Source: Treponema_I sp045631425 (GTDB taxonomy: Bacteria > Spirochaetota > Spirochaetia > Treponematales > Treponemataceae). Taken from it: a stretch of 64,000 bases of DNA. Below the pieces are notes generated by a model. It made no database searches. It was not told the DNA's origin and saw only the letters and a list, made by a program, of their open reading frames with translations. The stretch spans positions 1 through 64,000 of the forward strand of contig JAZQUR010000011.1 of the NCBI GenBank assembly GCA_045631425.1, given 5' to 3'. Each line of letters starts with the position of its first letter. The first letter of the stretch is position 1. Positions 24,728-33,440 of this stretch are shown piece after piece. The translations under genes and the position numbers were made by a program.

Positions 24728-25516
24728 ATGCTAAATGAAATTGTAAATAATGCACCTTATTTTTTGCTAGTTGCAGTAAGATGCTTTGCTTTAATTTCTA
24801 CAACGCCTCTTTTGTCCACAAATTCTGTTTCACGAGTTGCAAAAATCGCTTTAGCAGGTTGTATTTCTTTTATCGTTTTTCCAACAGTTTATGATGCGCC
24901 CTACGAATTTGCGCCCTACAGCTTAGAATATTTACTTTTACTCCTAGCAGAAGGTTTAATCGGTGTAATTACTGGATTTTTTATTACAGCGATTTTTGCA
25001 GCTTTTAGTTCTGCTGGACAGTTTTTCTCCTTACAAATGGGATTTTCAGCTGCAGAAGCCTACGATGCATTGGCCCAAGTTGAAAATCCTCTTATGGGGC
25101 AATTTTTCAACCTTTGTGCAATGCTCGTTTTTCTTCAAATCGACGGGTTTAAAACTCTGTTTTTAGGTGGAATATTTAGAAGTTTTGAAGCGTTAAGTGC
25201 TTATTCCCTTGTTTTGTATAGAGATAATTATTTAACTTTTGTTCTAAAAAGTTTAACTGATTTAAGTTTTGCAGCACTTATGATTGCTCTTCCAATGATG
25301 GGAACCTTGTTTTTAATCAACGTAACAATGGGACTTTTGTCAAAAGCTGCTCCTCAGATGAACCTTTTGTCAGAAGGTTTACCAATCACAATTTTGGTTT
25401 CCTTCTTTCTATTAACATTGCTTATGCCAAAACTTGTAAACTATTTTATTATGTTTATGAATTCTGGATTTACTGATTTGGAAAATTTATTTGCGAAAAT
25501 ATCTGGTGGAATATAG
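24728..25516 (+). CDS. fliR: flagellar type III export gate protein FliR
   Basis: A 262-residue membrane protein with six hydrophobic segments and the family pattern VRCFALISTTPLLSTNSVSR near the N-terminus, plus AAPQMNLLSEGLPITILVS. FliR completes the FliP5Q4R1 export gate. AGGT lies upstream of the ATG. It follows fliQ by thirteen bases, and flhB follows after a nine-base gap. Confidence 0.95.
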   Translation: MLNEIVNNAPYFLLVAVRCFALISTTPLLSTNSVSRVAKIALAGCISFIVFPTVYDAPYEFAPYSLEYLLLLLAEGLIGVITGFFITAIFAAFSSAGQFFSLQMGFSAAEAYDALAQVENPLMGQFFNLCAMLVFLQIDGFKTLFLGGIFRSFEALSAYSLVLYRDNYLTFVLKSLTDLSFAALMIALPMMGTLFLINVTMGLLSKAAPQMNLLSEGLPITILVSFFLLTLLMPKLVNYFIMFMNSGFTDLENLFAKISGGI

Positions 25517-25525
25517 GTTTTGCTT

Positions 25526-26731
25526 GTGACAGAAAGTTTTGAAGATATTTTACAAAAAAAAATACAAGAAAATTCTCATAAAACCAAGGCAGATAAAAAA
25601 AATCTTTTAGAGACTTCTGAAAAAGATTATTTCTACAAAAAAATTGATATTCAGTATTTTGCTTCTGCAGAAGATGAAGGTCGAACAGAAAAAGCCTCAG
25701 AGCACAAACTCCGTAAGGCTCGTGAAGAAGGTCGTGTTCCAAAAAGTCAGGAAATTGCTGGTGCTCTGGTTTTGCTTTTGCCAGTCGCTTGTCTTTTGAT
25801 ATTAGCACCGTGGATTTACAGAAATTGTTTGGAAATTGTTACTTTTTACATTTCTAATTCATGCACAATGGCTTTGAACGACCCTGCAGTTTACATTGTC
25901 TTTTATGAATATTTTGCAAAAATTTTGCTTCCGATTTTTGGTGTAGCCATTGTGGCAGCGATTTCTGGAAATATTATCCAAACCAAAGGATTAATGTTCA
26001 CTCCAAAAGCTATAGCGCCAAAATTTGACAAATTGATTCCAAAATTCGGAGAATATTTTAAGCGCACTCTTTTTTCCTTTGAAGGATGTTTTAACGTAAT
26101 AAAATCAATTGTAAAAGTTGTAATTATTTTTATTATTGCTTTCACATTGATAAAAAATAACATAAATCAACTTTTAAGTTTGTTAGAAACTAATATTTGG
26201 GTTGGCATTGGATTTGTTGCAAAACTTGCGGGAAAACTTTTGCTTATATCAGCCTGTGTTTTCTTGGTAATTTCAGTTCCTGACTATTTTGTTCAAAGAC
26301 ATCAATTTATGGAATCCATGAAGATGACAAAACAAGAAGTAAAAGAAGAATACAAGGAATTGGAAGGGGATCCTTTTACAAAAGGTCGTCTAAAGCAGTA
26401 TATGCACGAAATGATGAACCGAAATATTGTGGAAAATGTTTCAAAGGCTGATGTTGTTATAACTAACCCGACTCACTACGCAATCGCTATGCAATATGAT
26501 AGAGAAATTCATCAAGGTCCAATGGTGGTAGCTAAAGGTGTTGATAGTTTAGCACTTCGTATCAAAGAAATTGCAAAAGAAAATGACGTTCCAATAAGAG
26601 AAAATCGTCCTTTAGCTCGTGAATTATATGCAAATGTGGAAGTAGGGCAAATTATTCCCCAAAAATATTTTGAAGTAATGGCTATCATTTTTGCAGAAGT
26701 TCTAAATCTTAACAAAGAGAATAACCTATAA
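25526..26731 (+). CDS. flhB: flagellar export switch protein FlhB
   Basis: A 401-residue export-apparatus protein. After a cytoplasmic N-terminal extension of about 45 residues comes the family start DEGRTEKASEHKLRKAREEG. Four transmembrane helices and the autocleaving cytoplasmic domain follow, with NPTH at residues 314-317 (VVITNPTHYAIAM). Cleavage between Asn and Pro switches export from hook to filament substrates. The likely start is GTG 25526, eight bases after AGG within the fliR stop region; TTG 25520 is an alternative. flhA does not follow it, unlike the usual order. Confidence 0.95.
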   Translation: MTESFEDILQKKIQENSHKTKADKKNLLETSEKDYFYKKIDIQYFASAEDEGRTEKASEHKLRKAREEGRVPKSQEIAGALVLLLPVACLLILAPWIYRNCLEIVTFYISNSCTMALNDPAVYIVFYEYFAKILLPIFGVAIVAAISGNIIQTKGLMFTPKAIAPKFDKLIPKFGEYFKRTLFSFEGCFNVIKSIVKVVIIFIIAFTLIKNNINQLLSLLETNIWVGIGFVAKLAGKLLLISACVFLVISVPDYFVQRHQFMESMKMTKQEVKEEYKELEGDPFTKGRLKQYMHEMMNRNIVENVSKADVVITNPTHYAIAMQYDREIHQGPMVVAKGVDSLALRIKEIAKENDVPIRENRPLARELYANVEVGQIIPQKYFEVMAIIFAEVLNLNKENNL

Positions 26732-26795
26732 TCAGACTAAAAATCCCATTTTATTCCCATTGTTGTTTAATGTAGGTGTCTATTATCAAAATTAC

Positions 26796-26824
26796 TTGAC
26801 CTAATGCAATTTTTGACGTAATCT
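26796..26824 (+). promoter_or_regulatory. sigma-70 promoter of the fliA cluster
   Basis: TTGACC (26796-26801), a 17-base spacer and TAATCT (26819-26824) lie in the 110-base gap after flhB. An AGGGGG ribosome site follows before ATG 26842. This would let fliA be transcribed independently of the main operon. Confidence 0.65.
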
Positions 26825-26841
26825 ATTTGTAGGGGGATTTT

Positions 26842-27591
26842 ATGTTTAACCTGAAGTTAACGATGTATGGTGCTATTTTCGGGTTAATAATATCTATTTT
26901 TTTTGGGATTGTGGGTGGTGGAATCCAATTTGGCGTCATGTTGCTTAGGGCTTTCATTAGTGCTTTGCTTTGTGGTGGTATCTTAGGTCTAGCGTCCTTT
27001 CTCTTTAAAAGATTTTTATCAGATTCTACGGGTGATTTATCAAATTTAGAGAATTCTGCTCCTGTAGCAGGTGGAATGGTAGATATTAGAATTGATGAAG
27101 ATGTTTTACCTGATTCAGATAATGCGCCAGATTTCTATGTTACTCGAAAATATGGTGAAAATCAGCTTGGAGAGAAGAAAAACCTAGGTTCTGAAAACTT
27201 GGGTGCTATTAAAAAAGATACTGTACAAACCGAAACTCCAAACGTACAAAATAACGAACAAAACTTTGTTGCTGCAAAGAGTTCTACCGTGGAAGAATCA
27301 AATTCAGAAAGTTCTCCACAACAATTTGTTCCAACTCCTTTAACCACAGAAAAATATTATTCCTCAAACACAAGTACTTCTGAAGAGTCTTTAAGTGAAT
27401 CATTAGATAGCTTACCTGAGCTTGGAGGTTTTGCCTCTGAAGTGCCTACTCAAGAATCAGAAGTAATTGAAGATAGTGCTTTTGCTAGGGGAGAAACTTC
27501 TTCCGTTGAATTAGTACCTGATGCTGTTGTTGGCGCAGATACAAATCTAATGGCAGAGGCTATAAAAACACTACTTAGACGTGAAGGATAA
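26842..27591 (+). CDS. membrane protein upstream of fliA, function unknown
   Basis: A 249-residue protein with two N-terminal transmembrane helices (about 5-27 and 32-55) joined by a very short turn. An acidic, Ser/Glu/Asn-rich and apparently disordered region (about 60-230) follows, ending in a conserved-looking helix MAEAIKTLLRREG. I recognise no domain. A small unknown gene directly before the sigma-28 gene is known in other treponemes. It ends two bases before fliA, so the two are made together, which suggests a motility or envelope role. Confidence 0.6.
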   Translation: MFNLKLTMYGAIFGLIISIFFGIVGGGIQFGVMLLRAFISALLCGGILGLASFLFKRFLSDSTGDLSNLENSAPVAGGMVDIRIDEDVLPDSDNAPDFYVTRKYGENQLGEKKNLGSENLGAIKKDTVQTETPNVQNNEQNFVAAKSSTVEESNSESSPQQFVPTPLTTEKYYSSNTSTSEESLSESLDSLPELGGFASEVPTQESEVIEDSAFARGETSSVELVPDAVVGADTNLMAEAIKTLLRREG

Positions 27592-27593
27592 AA

Positions 27594-28382
27594 ATGGCTG
27601 CTTCGCTTTTTGAACAAAAATCAGAAGATGAACTTTGGATAGAATACAGAAAAACTCATTCCTCTCAGATTAGAGATGCTTTTATTCGGCAATATATGCC
27701 TTTGGTAAAATATGTTGCTGGTAAAGTGTCTGTTGGTTTACCAGGCTCTGTGGAATTTGATGATTTAGTAGGATATGGACAATTTGGGTTGCTTGATGCT
27801 ATCGAAAAGTTTGATCCTGCAAAAAATGTAAAATTTAAGACTTATGCTGTTACTCGTATTCGTGGAGCAATTTTTGATGAATTGCGTCAGTTGGACTGGG
27901 TTCCTCGTTCTGTACGCCAAAAATCAAAAGAAATTGAAGATGCAATCGTAAAAGCAGAAGCAAAACTTGGTCGTTCAGCTTCTGATGAAGAAATTGCAGC
28001 TGAAATGGGTGTTTCTGTAGCAGAATTTCAGCAATCAATTTTAAAAGTTTCTGGAACAAGTGTTCTTTCTTTAAATGATGTATGGTATTCAGGTGAAGAT
28101 TCTGACAGAGTTTCTATTGGTGATAGTATCGAATCTCCATCATCATTAAATCCTGATGTAATTGTTGAACGTGAAGAAATCCGTCGTGTTATTATTGAAG
28201 CTATAAATGAATTGCCAGAAAAAGAAAAAATGGTTTTGGTATTGTATTATCATGAAGATCTCACTTTTAAAGAAATTGGAAAAGTATTAGAAGTAAGTGA
28301 ATCTCGTATTTCTCAATTACACGGTAAGGCAAACCACAGATTACGAGCAAAACTTACAAATATCCGCAAAGGAATTATGTAA
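27594..28382 (+). CDS. fliA: flagellar sigma factor 28 (FliA/WhiG)
   Basis: A 262-residue sigma-70-family factor with regions 2, 3 and 4 but no region 1. Region 2 shows YMPLVKYVAGKVSVGLPGSV and FDDLVGYGQFGLLDAIEKFD. The segment TYAVTRIRGAIFDELRQLDW is typical of FliA/WhiG. Region 4 ends EIGKVLEVSESRISQLHGKA. It directs RNA polymerase to TAAA-N15-GCCGATAA promoters; a perfect one lies before fliS in this window. AAGGA is the ribosome site, inside the preceding gene. No FlgM anti-sigma gene is present here. Confidence 0.95.
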   Translation: MAASLFEQKSEDELWIEYRKTHSSQIRDAFIRQYMPLVKYVAGKVSVGLPGSVEFDDLVGYGQFGLLDAIEKFDPAKNVKFKTYAVTRIRGAIFDELRQLDWVPRSVRQKSKEIEDAIVKAEAKLGRSASDEEIAAEMGVSVAEFQQSILKVSGTSVLSLNDVWYSGEDSDRVSIGDSIESPSSLNPDVIVEREEIRRVIIEAINELPEKEKMVLVLYYHEDLTFKEIGKVLEVSESRISQLHGKANHRLRAKLTNIRKGIM

Positions 28383-28391
28383 GAGGCTTGT

Positions 28392-30365
28392 ATGGTAACA
28401 CTAGAGCAAATCAGAACAGATTTAGAAAAATTACTAGAAATTGATAAAGACTTACACTATGTTGAAGTTCATGCAGATACTTTAGATGAAGCTCTAGCTG
28501 ATGCCGCTGTACAGTTGGACTGTAGGGTTGCAGTTCTCGAATACGAAATTATTGAAGCTGGTTCTGATGGTTTTATGGGCATGATGAAGAAGCCTTGGAC
28601 TATTAGAGCAAATGTTAATGCTAGTCAAATCAAGAAAACTAAGAAAACAGATATTGAAGATATTTTTGCAGATGACGAATTTGCACAAGAAGAAGTTCAT
28701 GTTGATAGAGATGGTTTATTCTATGTGCGCTATTTTGATGATAAGATAAACTTGAAAGTTCTTCTTCCAATAGGTGAGGGAAAACCTGTTGTTCTAAAAG
28801 AAGTTTTGCAAAAGGTTAAAAATAGTGGAACTCTATCTCTTGATGAAGCTTCTATCAAGCGATATGTAGCAAATGGTACAGGTGGCGTTTATGAGCCAGT
28901 TGGTCAATATCAGCATAATAAGGCTGCAGACGCTATCTTTACTGTAGAACTCTCAAATGATGAAATGAAAGCAACTATTACAGCATCTTCTCCTGCTATT
29001 GGTGGTGCTGAAATTACTCCAGAAGCAATAAAAGGCAAATTGGAGTCTTATGGTGTAGTTGCTGGTATATTAAATGAAAAAATCGATGAATTTGTTGATA
29101 TGCCAATTTACGGAATTCCTTATACAGTTGCAGAAGCAATTTTGCCTGTGGATGGTCGTGATGCTTATATTGCATATCAATTTGAAACTGATAGATCTAA
29201 ATTAAAAATGATGCAAAATGATGCTGGACAGATTAACTACAAAGAACGAAATCAGATTCAAAACGTAGTTGAAGGTCAGCCTCTTGCACAAAAAATGCTT
29301 CCTGAACGAGGAAAAGCTGGAAAAACAATTACAGGACGTTATTTGGAAGCAAAAAATGGAAAAGACATTCCTTTACCATTGGGCAAAAATGTTCAAGTTG
29401 ATTCTGACGGACGAACAATTATTGCAACAACTAATGGTCAAGTTATGTTGATAAATGACAAAATCCACGTTGAGCCAATTCTCGAAGTTAATGAAGTTTC
29501 TATTAAAACTGGAAATATCACATTCTTGGGAACTGTTCGTGTTAAAGGAAACGTTGAAGACGGATTTAGCATTAAAGCTTCTGGAAATATCGAAGTTGGT
29601 GGTGCTGTTGGTAAATGTGTTCTTGAAGCAGATGGAAATATTGTTGTTAATCAAGGTATCATGGGGCGTGACGAAGGCTTTATCAAAGCTGGAAAATCAT
29701 TATGGGCAAAATTCATCCAAAATACAAAAGTTGAAGTTGAAGAGTATGTTGTTGTACAAGATGCAATCATGAACTCTGATATTACAAGTAATAAGAAAAT
29801 TTTGCTTGTTGGTAAAAATGCCAAAATTATTGGTGGTCACTTGTTTGCTACAGAAGAAATCCACGCTAAAGTTATTGGTAGTAGTGGTGGTGGTAGTGAA
29901 ACTGTTCTTGAAGTTGGATTTGATCCTCGTGCAAAAAAACGCTTGTTAGATTTGCAAGAACGTCAATCTGGAATTATCAAAGAGTTAGACAATCTTGATT
30001 TGGATATTTCAACTCTTGAAAATATGAAAAAAGTTCGCAAATCTTTACCTGGTGATAAAGAAGAGAACTTGAAAAAGCTAAAAAAGCGGCATGATGAAAT
30101 TTCTATTGAATCAGAACAGATGACAGAAGAAATTCAACAAATCCAGCAACACTTACGAGAATTAAAAGTTATCGGAAAAATTTCTGTTGCAAATACAATT
30201 TATGCTGGTGTAAAAATTTATATTCGCGATGTAAAAGAAGATATACGTACAGATGAAAAAGCAGTTACATTTGTGCTTGAAAACATCTTTGTACGACATA
30301 ATAAATACGAGCCTCTTTCACAAGAAGATGCAAAGCGAGCACCAGATGGGTATAGCGCCAATTGA
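28392..30365 (+). CDS. FapA (DUF342) family protein
   Basis: A 657-residue cytoplasmic protein. An N-terminal Jag-N-like domain (about 15-70, LHYVEVHADTLDEALADAA) precedes the FapA domain. That domain is a long right-handed beta-helix (about 340-500) with hydrophobic rungs such as GNIEVGGAVGKCVLEADGNI. A C-terminal coiled coil (about 515-600) follows. FapA is a polar landmark protein in some bacteria and is often coded beside flagellar and chemotaxis genes. A role in placing flagella is inferred from position after fliA. GAGG precedes the ATG. Confidence 0.82.
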   Translation: MVTLEQIRTDLEKLLEIDKDLHYVEVHADTLDEALADAAVQLDCRVAVLEYEIIEAGSDGFMGMMKKPWTIRANVNASQIKKTKKTDIEDIFADDEFAQEEVHVDRDGLFYVRYFDDKINLKVLLPIGEGKPVVLKEVLQKVKNSGTLSLDEASIKRYVANGTGGVYEPVGQYQHNKAADAIFTVELSNDEMKATITASSPAIGGAEITPEAIKGKLESYGVVAGILNEKIDEFVDMPIYGIPYTVAEAILPVDGRDAYIAYQFETDRSKLKMMQNDAGQINYKERNQIQNVVEGQPLAQKMLPERGKAGKTITGRYLEAKNGKDIPLPLGKNVQVDSDGRTIIATTNGQVMLINDKIHVEPILEVNEVSIKTGNITFLGTVRVKGNVEDGFSIKASGNIEVGGAVGKCVLEADGNIVVNQGIMGRDEGFIKAGKSLWAKFIQNTKVEVEEYVVVQDAIMNSDITSNKKILLVGKNAKIIGGHLFATEEIHAKVIGSSGGGSETVLEVGFDPRAKKRLLDLQERQSGIIKELDNLDLDISTLENMKKVRKSLPGDKEENLKKLKKRHDEISIESEQMTEEIQQIQQHLRELKVIGKISVANTIYAGVKIYIRDVKEDIRTDEKAVTFVLENIFVRHNKYEPLSQEDAKRAPDGYSAN

Positions 30366-30684
30366 TTTACAGACTCTTTACACTCAACTAGATAAAGTCA
30401 GTAAAACTCATGGAAGCCAAGCTCAAACGCTTCAAGTGCAAAGTGCTTTGCAGGATGTAGAAAAAGCCAAAAAACAACAAGAAGAAAATGAAAAAATTGC
30501 TTCTACAAATATGGCTGAGGAAGATGATACTCAAAAAGTAAAAGATCGCCAATATCATCAAAATAATTCTAAAAATCAACACAAATCAAATCCTGATGAA
30601 ACTCAAGAAGAAACTGAACCAGAAAGAAAAAAGGTAGCATTTCAAGATCCAAATCTTGGTCAACATATAGATGTAATTGGATAA
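30346..30684 (+). CDS. small hydrophilic protein, function unknown
   Basis: A 112-residue protein from ATG 30346 (MGIAPIDLQTLYTQLDKVSK) overlapping the end of fapA by twenty bases. It is highly charged, rich in Gln, Glu and Lys, with a predicted coiled coil (about 25-55) and a disordered tail ending HIDVIG. A longer frame starting at 30253 lies inside fapA and is unlikely. The overlap shows co-expression with fapA. No domain is recognised. Confidence 0.6.
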   Translation: MGIAPIDLQTLYTQLDKVSKTHGSQAQTLQVQSALQDVEKAKKQQEENEKIASTNMAEEDDTQKVKDRQYHQNNSKNQHKSNPDETQEETEPERKKVAFQDPNLGQHIDVIG

Positions 30685-30705
30685 ATAAATTAATCGAGGT
30701 GAATT

Positions 30706-31281
30706 TTGACTACTTTCGTTATTGTCATGTCTTTGTTGAATATTCTCGTCTGGGTAATACTTTTTTTATCACGTAAAAGAATGCAAAAAAATATGATTGA
30801 AACTGTGATGAAAGTAAGTCTTGGGAATATTAAGCAAGAAGTCGAGAAAATTCTAATCGAAATAAATAAAGTTACAGATAGCAGTTTGTCATTGATAGAA
30901 AACCGAATGAATACTTTGCGAGAGGTTATTGCTCTTGCGGATAAACGCGTTTCTCTTGCTGATAAAGAATTTGCAAAAAAAGAGCAAGAACTTATCACTT
31001 TGAATCGAATAGACGAAATTCATACAACTGTGAAAAAAGATAATGCTACTGTAAAATCCTATGTAGAAAATGCATACAAGGTTAATTCAAAACCAAAAAA
31101 TGATGGTGGCATATCTTTGTTTGCTGCAGAAGATTTCAATGAAAGACGTGAACCAGAATTGTCTCTAAAGGATAAGGTTCTAGATTTGTTTAATCAAGGA
31201 ATTGATGTGTATTTAATTGCAGAAAAACTTGATTCTTCTGTTGCAGAAGTACAAACAATAATTAATTTGTTTGGGCATTAG
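30706..31281 (+). CDS. DUF6115-like membrane-anchored coiled-coil protein
   Basis: A 191-residue protein with one N-terminal transmembrane helix (about 4-22) and a coiled coil (about 30-110). It ends in a small helix-turn-helix-like segment, KVLDLFNQGIDVYLIAEKLD then EVQTIINLFG. This layout matches DUF6115 proteins, often coded near flagellar and sigma-28 genes. The start is TTG 30706, preceded by GAGG at nine bases. It ends the fliA cluster. No terminator is evident before the tRNA promoter. Confidence 0.6.
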   Translation: MTTFVIVMSLLNILVWVILFLSRKRMQKNMIETVMKVSLGNIKQEVEKILIEINKVTDSSLSLIENRMNTLREVIALADKRVSLADKEFAKKEQELITLNRIDEIHTTVKKDNATVKSYVENAYKVNSKPKNDGGISLFAAEDFNERREPELSLKDKVLDLFNQGIDVYLIAEKLDSSVAEVQTIINLFGH

Positions 31282-31373
31282 TTGTTTATTTTCTTTTGTT
31301 ACAATAATTTACGAAAAGTTGTATGTTTTTTTCAAAAAAAATGAAAAAAAATCAAATTTTTTAGAAAATGCTG

Positions 31374-31402
31374 TTGACAAAAAAATAAATAAAATGTATA
31401 TT
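31374..31402 (+). promoter_or_regulatory. tRNA-Phe promoter
   Basis: TTGACA (31374-31379), exactly 17 bases, and TATATT (31397-31402) give a near-consensus promoter about 36 bases before the tRNA. Confidence 0.85.
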
Positions 31403-31438
31403 CATTACATCAAGCGACGATGAGTTGCTGAGATGAAC

Positions 31439-31511
31439 GCCGCGGTAGCTCAGTCGGTAGAGCACCGGACTGAAAATCCGTATGTCGACAGTTCGATTCT
31501 GTCCCGCGGCA
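31439..31511 (+). tRNA. tRNA-Phe (GAA)
   Basis: The cloverleaf is complete: acceptor GCCGCGG (31439-31445) pairs with CCGCGGC (31504-31510), with discriminator A. The D arm is GCTC/GAGC, the anticodon stem CCGGA/TCCGT with loop CTGAAAA (anticodon GAA, 31472-31474), and the T arm GACAG-TTCGATT-CTGTC. CCA is not encoded. It is a single tRNA with its own promoter and terminator. Confidence 0.97.
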
Positions 31512-31546
31512 AAACCTGAAAGATTAAGTCTTTCAGGTTTTTTTTT
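31512..31546 (+). terminator. tRNA-Phe terminator
   Basis: A perfect 12-bp stem (AAACCTGAAAGA 31512-31523 with TCTTTCAGGTTT 31529-31540) and a T run start right after the tRNA. Confidence 0.95.
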
Positions 31547-31581
31547 ACCCAAATTAAATTATCGCGAAAAGTTATTTACTC

Positions 31582-31629
31582 AAAAAAAAAGTGCACCGCA
31601 AAAAATCCTTTTCAACTTTTTGGATGCAC
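31582..31629 (-). terminator. ilvN terminator
   Basis: Read on the minus strand, GTGCA (31629-31625) pairs with TGCAC (31595-31591), with an inner TCC/GGA pairing. A run of nine T (31590-31582) follows. It lies about 40 bases after the ilvN stop. Confidence 0.55.
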
Positions 31630-31669
31630 CTTTCCTTTTGCTTTCCTAGTTTTATTTTATCAGAAAAAA

Positions 31670-32167
31670 TTATTCAGTTCCTAGAAGTTTACTTCCTCTG
31701 TCCATTGCAGTTAAACCTGTACGTACAAGTTCTTTTATCCCAAATGGTTCTAGAAGCCGAATTAGACTAGCAATTTTATCTTGACTTCCTGTGGCTTCAA
31801 TCACAAGGGTTTCAATCCCAACGTCAACAACATGGGCTCTAAAAATGTTTGCAGTTTCGATAATTCCTACACGAGCTTCTGGAGGGGCTGAAACTTTGAT
31901 AAGGGCTGTTTCTCTAAGAACTGTTTCGCTTGGATCACAGTGTTCGATGGTGATAACTTCTTCAAGTTTGAAAAGCTGTTTTTCAATTTGGTCTAGAGTG
32001 TGATCATCACCTTGAACTACGATTGTCATACGAGATTGGCTAGGGTGGGAAGTTACTCCAACTGTCAAACTGTCAATATTGTAACCGCGGCGGCTAAAAA
32101 GTCCTGAAACGCGACTTAAAACACCTGCATGGTTTTCTACTAAAACGGATAACACAAATCTTTTCAT
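31670..32167 (-). CDS. ilvN: acetolactate synthase small (regulatory) subunit
   Basis: A 165-residue subunit that activates and gives valine feedback control to acetolactate synthase, first step of branched-chain amino acid synthesis. The N-terminal ACT domain reads LVENHAGVLSRVSGLFSRRGYN, given in parts as ENHAGVLSRVSGLFSRRGYN; a second ACT-like half holds RVGIIETANIFRAHVVDVG. Full length. The catalytic large subunit (ilvB) is not adjacent, which is unusual; it must lie elsewhere. TATAAT lies six bases before the ATG with no ribosome site. Also known as ilvH. Confidence 0.92.
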   Translation of the reverse strand: MKRFVLSVLVENHAGVLSRVSGLFSRRGYNIDSLTVGVTSHPSQSRMTIVVQGDDHTLDQIEKQLFKLEEVITIEHCDPSETVLRETALIKVSAPPEARVGIIETANIFRAHVVDVGIETLVIEATGSQDKIASLIRLLEPFGIKELVRTGLTAMDRGSKLLGTE

Positions 32168-32173
32168 ATCATC

Positions 32174-32225
32174 ATTATATCACTAAAATAAAAAACTTGC
32201 ACCCATTTTGTTTTTTCAGTATACT
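32174..32225. promoter_or_regulatory. divergent ilvN/ROK promoters sharing one -35
   Basis: For the ROK gene: TTGCAC (32197-32202), 17 bases, TATACT (32220-32225), seven bases, ATG 32233. For ilvN on the minus strand: the same hexamer read as GTGCAA, 17 bases, TATAAT (32179-32174), six bases, ATG 32167. The two promoters thus use the same -35 bases and are probably mutually exclusive. Both starts lack a Shine-Dalgarno. Confidence 0.7.
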
Positions 32226-32232
32226 AACCTAA

Positions 32233-33378
32233 ATGAATATTAATAATAACAATTTTCAAAAAAATTCAAATATCACTCGAACTCTTGAAATTCTATGGCG
32301 AAACAATTCTGTTAGTCGTGTTGATATTGCACGTCAGCTTGATTTGTATCGTTCTACAGTATCAAATATTATCAATTCGTTAATCGATGTTGGGCTTGTT
32401 TGTGAAATAGAAGAGGGGACTTCTCAACCTCAGGGTGGTCGAAAACCTATATATCTTTCTTTGAATGAGAATTTTGGTGGAATTTTAGGAATTGAGATCC
32501 AACCTGATAATTACAAAGCTGTTTATATTAATTTTCATGGTGATGTTATTTTTTCAAAGTCTGAGAATCTTTTGGTTGATAGTATTGAACTTTGTTTAAA
32601 ACAGATTTTAGTTGATGTTTTACCAGAAATCGAAAAAACTCAGATTCCATTGTTAGGAATTTGTACAGGGCTTCCTGGAATAATTGATTCTGAAAAATGT
32701 CGTATTATAAATTCTGAGCCTTTTTATCTAAATGACTTTTCTTTTAGTAATTTTTGCAAGAAAAATTTGAAAGTTCCATTTTTAATTGAAAATGATGCAA
32801 ATTGTCTTGCTTGGCTTCAACTTACAAGAAAGCGAAAAACAGATTTGCGAGATTTTCTTGTGGTGATGGCGGAAGAACACTCAAATGGAATTGGTGTGGG
32901 TGTGGCTTTGACTTTTGATAATAAAGTTCGATATGGAAAACAATTTGGCTCTGGAGAGTTTATCTCAAATTCTTGGCGTCCTGGAAATGTTGGACAAACA
33001 GGGATGAGTCTTGAAGATAGAAAAATGATTTTATCAAATGAGAAACTTTATTTTCAATGGATAAAAGAGCTTTTTGAAACATTGACACCAACGATTTCTC
33101 TTTTAGCACCAGATTGTGTTTTTATTCATGGTGAACCATTAAAAAAATCAGTTCAAATCCAAGAGTTTTTGAAGCAAGAAGTGCCTCAGTTTGGTGTTGT
33201 TATGGAAAAAACTAAATGTTTGTTGGAATTTGCTGTGGAAAATAACTATGAAGTTGCTTTAGGCGCTGCTTCTATGATGCTTCAAAAATTATTCACTGTT
33301 CCAGATATTACGGAAATAGATTCACTTACACGTTTTGATTGGGATTATCTTTTTTCAATTGCAAAAGGTGATAATTGA
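32233..33378 (+). CDS. ROK-family transcriptional regulator
   Basis: A 381-residue NagC/Mlc/XylR-type regulator. The N-terminal winged helix-turn-helix (about 12-62, SRVDIARQLDLYRSTVSNII) is followed by a sugar-kinase-like domain (about 80-375) with GICTGLPGIIDSE and ENDANCLAWL. The usual zinc motif CxCGxxGCxE is missing: the matching stretch is SWRPGNVGQTG. It lies 62 bases before the pullulanase gene on the same strand, so it probably represses pullulanase and the GH20 gene until a sugar effector binds; this is inferred from position. Confidence 0.88.
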   Translation: MNINNNNFQKNSNITRTLEILWRNNSVSRVDIARQLDLYRSTVSNIINSLIDVGLVCEIEEGTSQPQGGRKPIYLSLNENFGGILGIEIQPDNYKAVYINFHGDVIFSKSENLLVDSIELCLKQILVDVLPEIEKTQIPLLGICTGLPGIIDSEKCRIINSEPFYLNDFSFSNFCKKNLKVPFLIENDANCLAWLQLTRKRKTDLRDFLVVMAEEHSNGIGVGVALTFDNKVRYGKQFGSGEFISNSWRPGNVGQTGMSLEDRKMILSNEKLYFQWIKELFETLTPTISLLAPDCVFIHGEPLKKSVQIQEFLKQEVPQFGVVMEKTKCLLEFAVENNYEVALGAASMMLQKLFTVPDITEIDSLTRFDWDYLFSIAKGDN

Positions 33379-33440
33379 ATTTATACTATATAAGACTTTA
33401 AAAGTCTAAAATTATTCATTTACTTTAGGAAAAAGATTTT

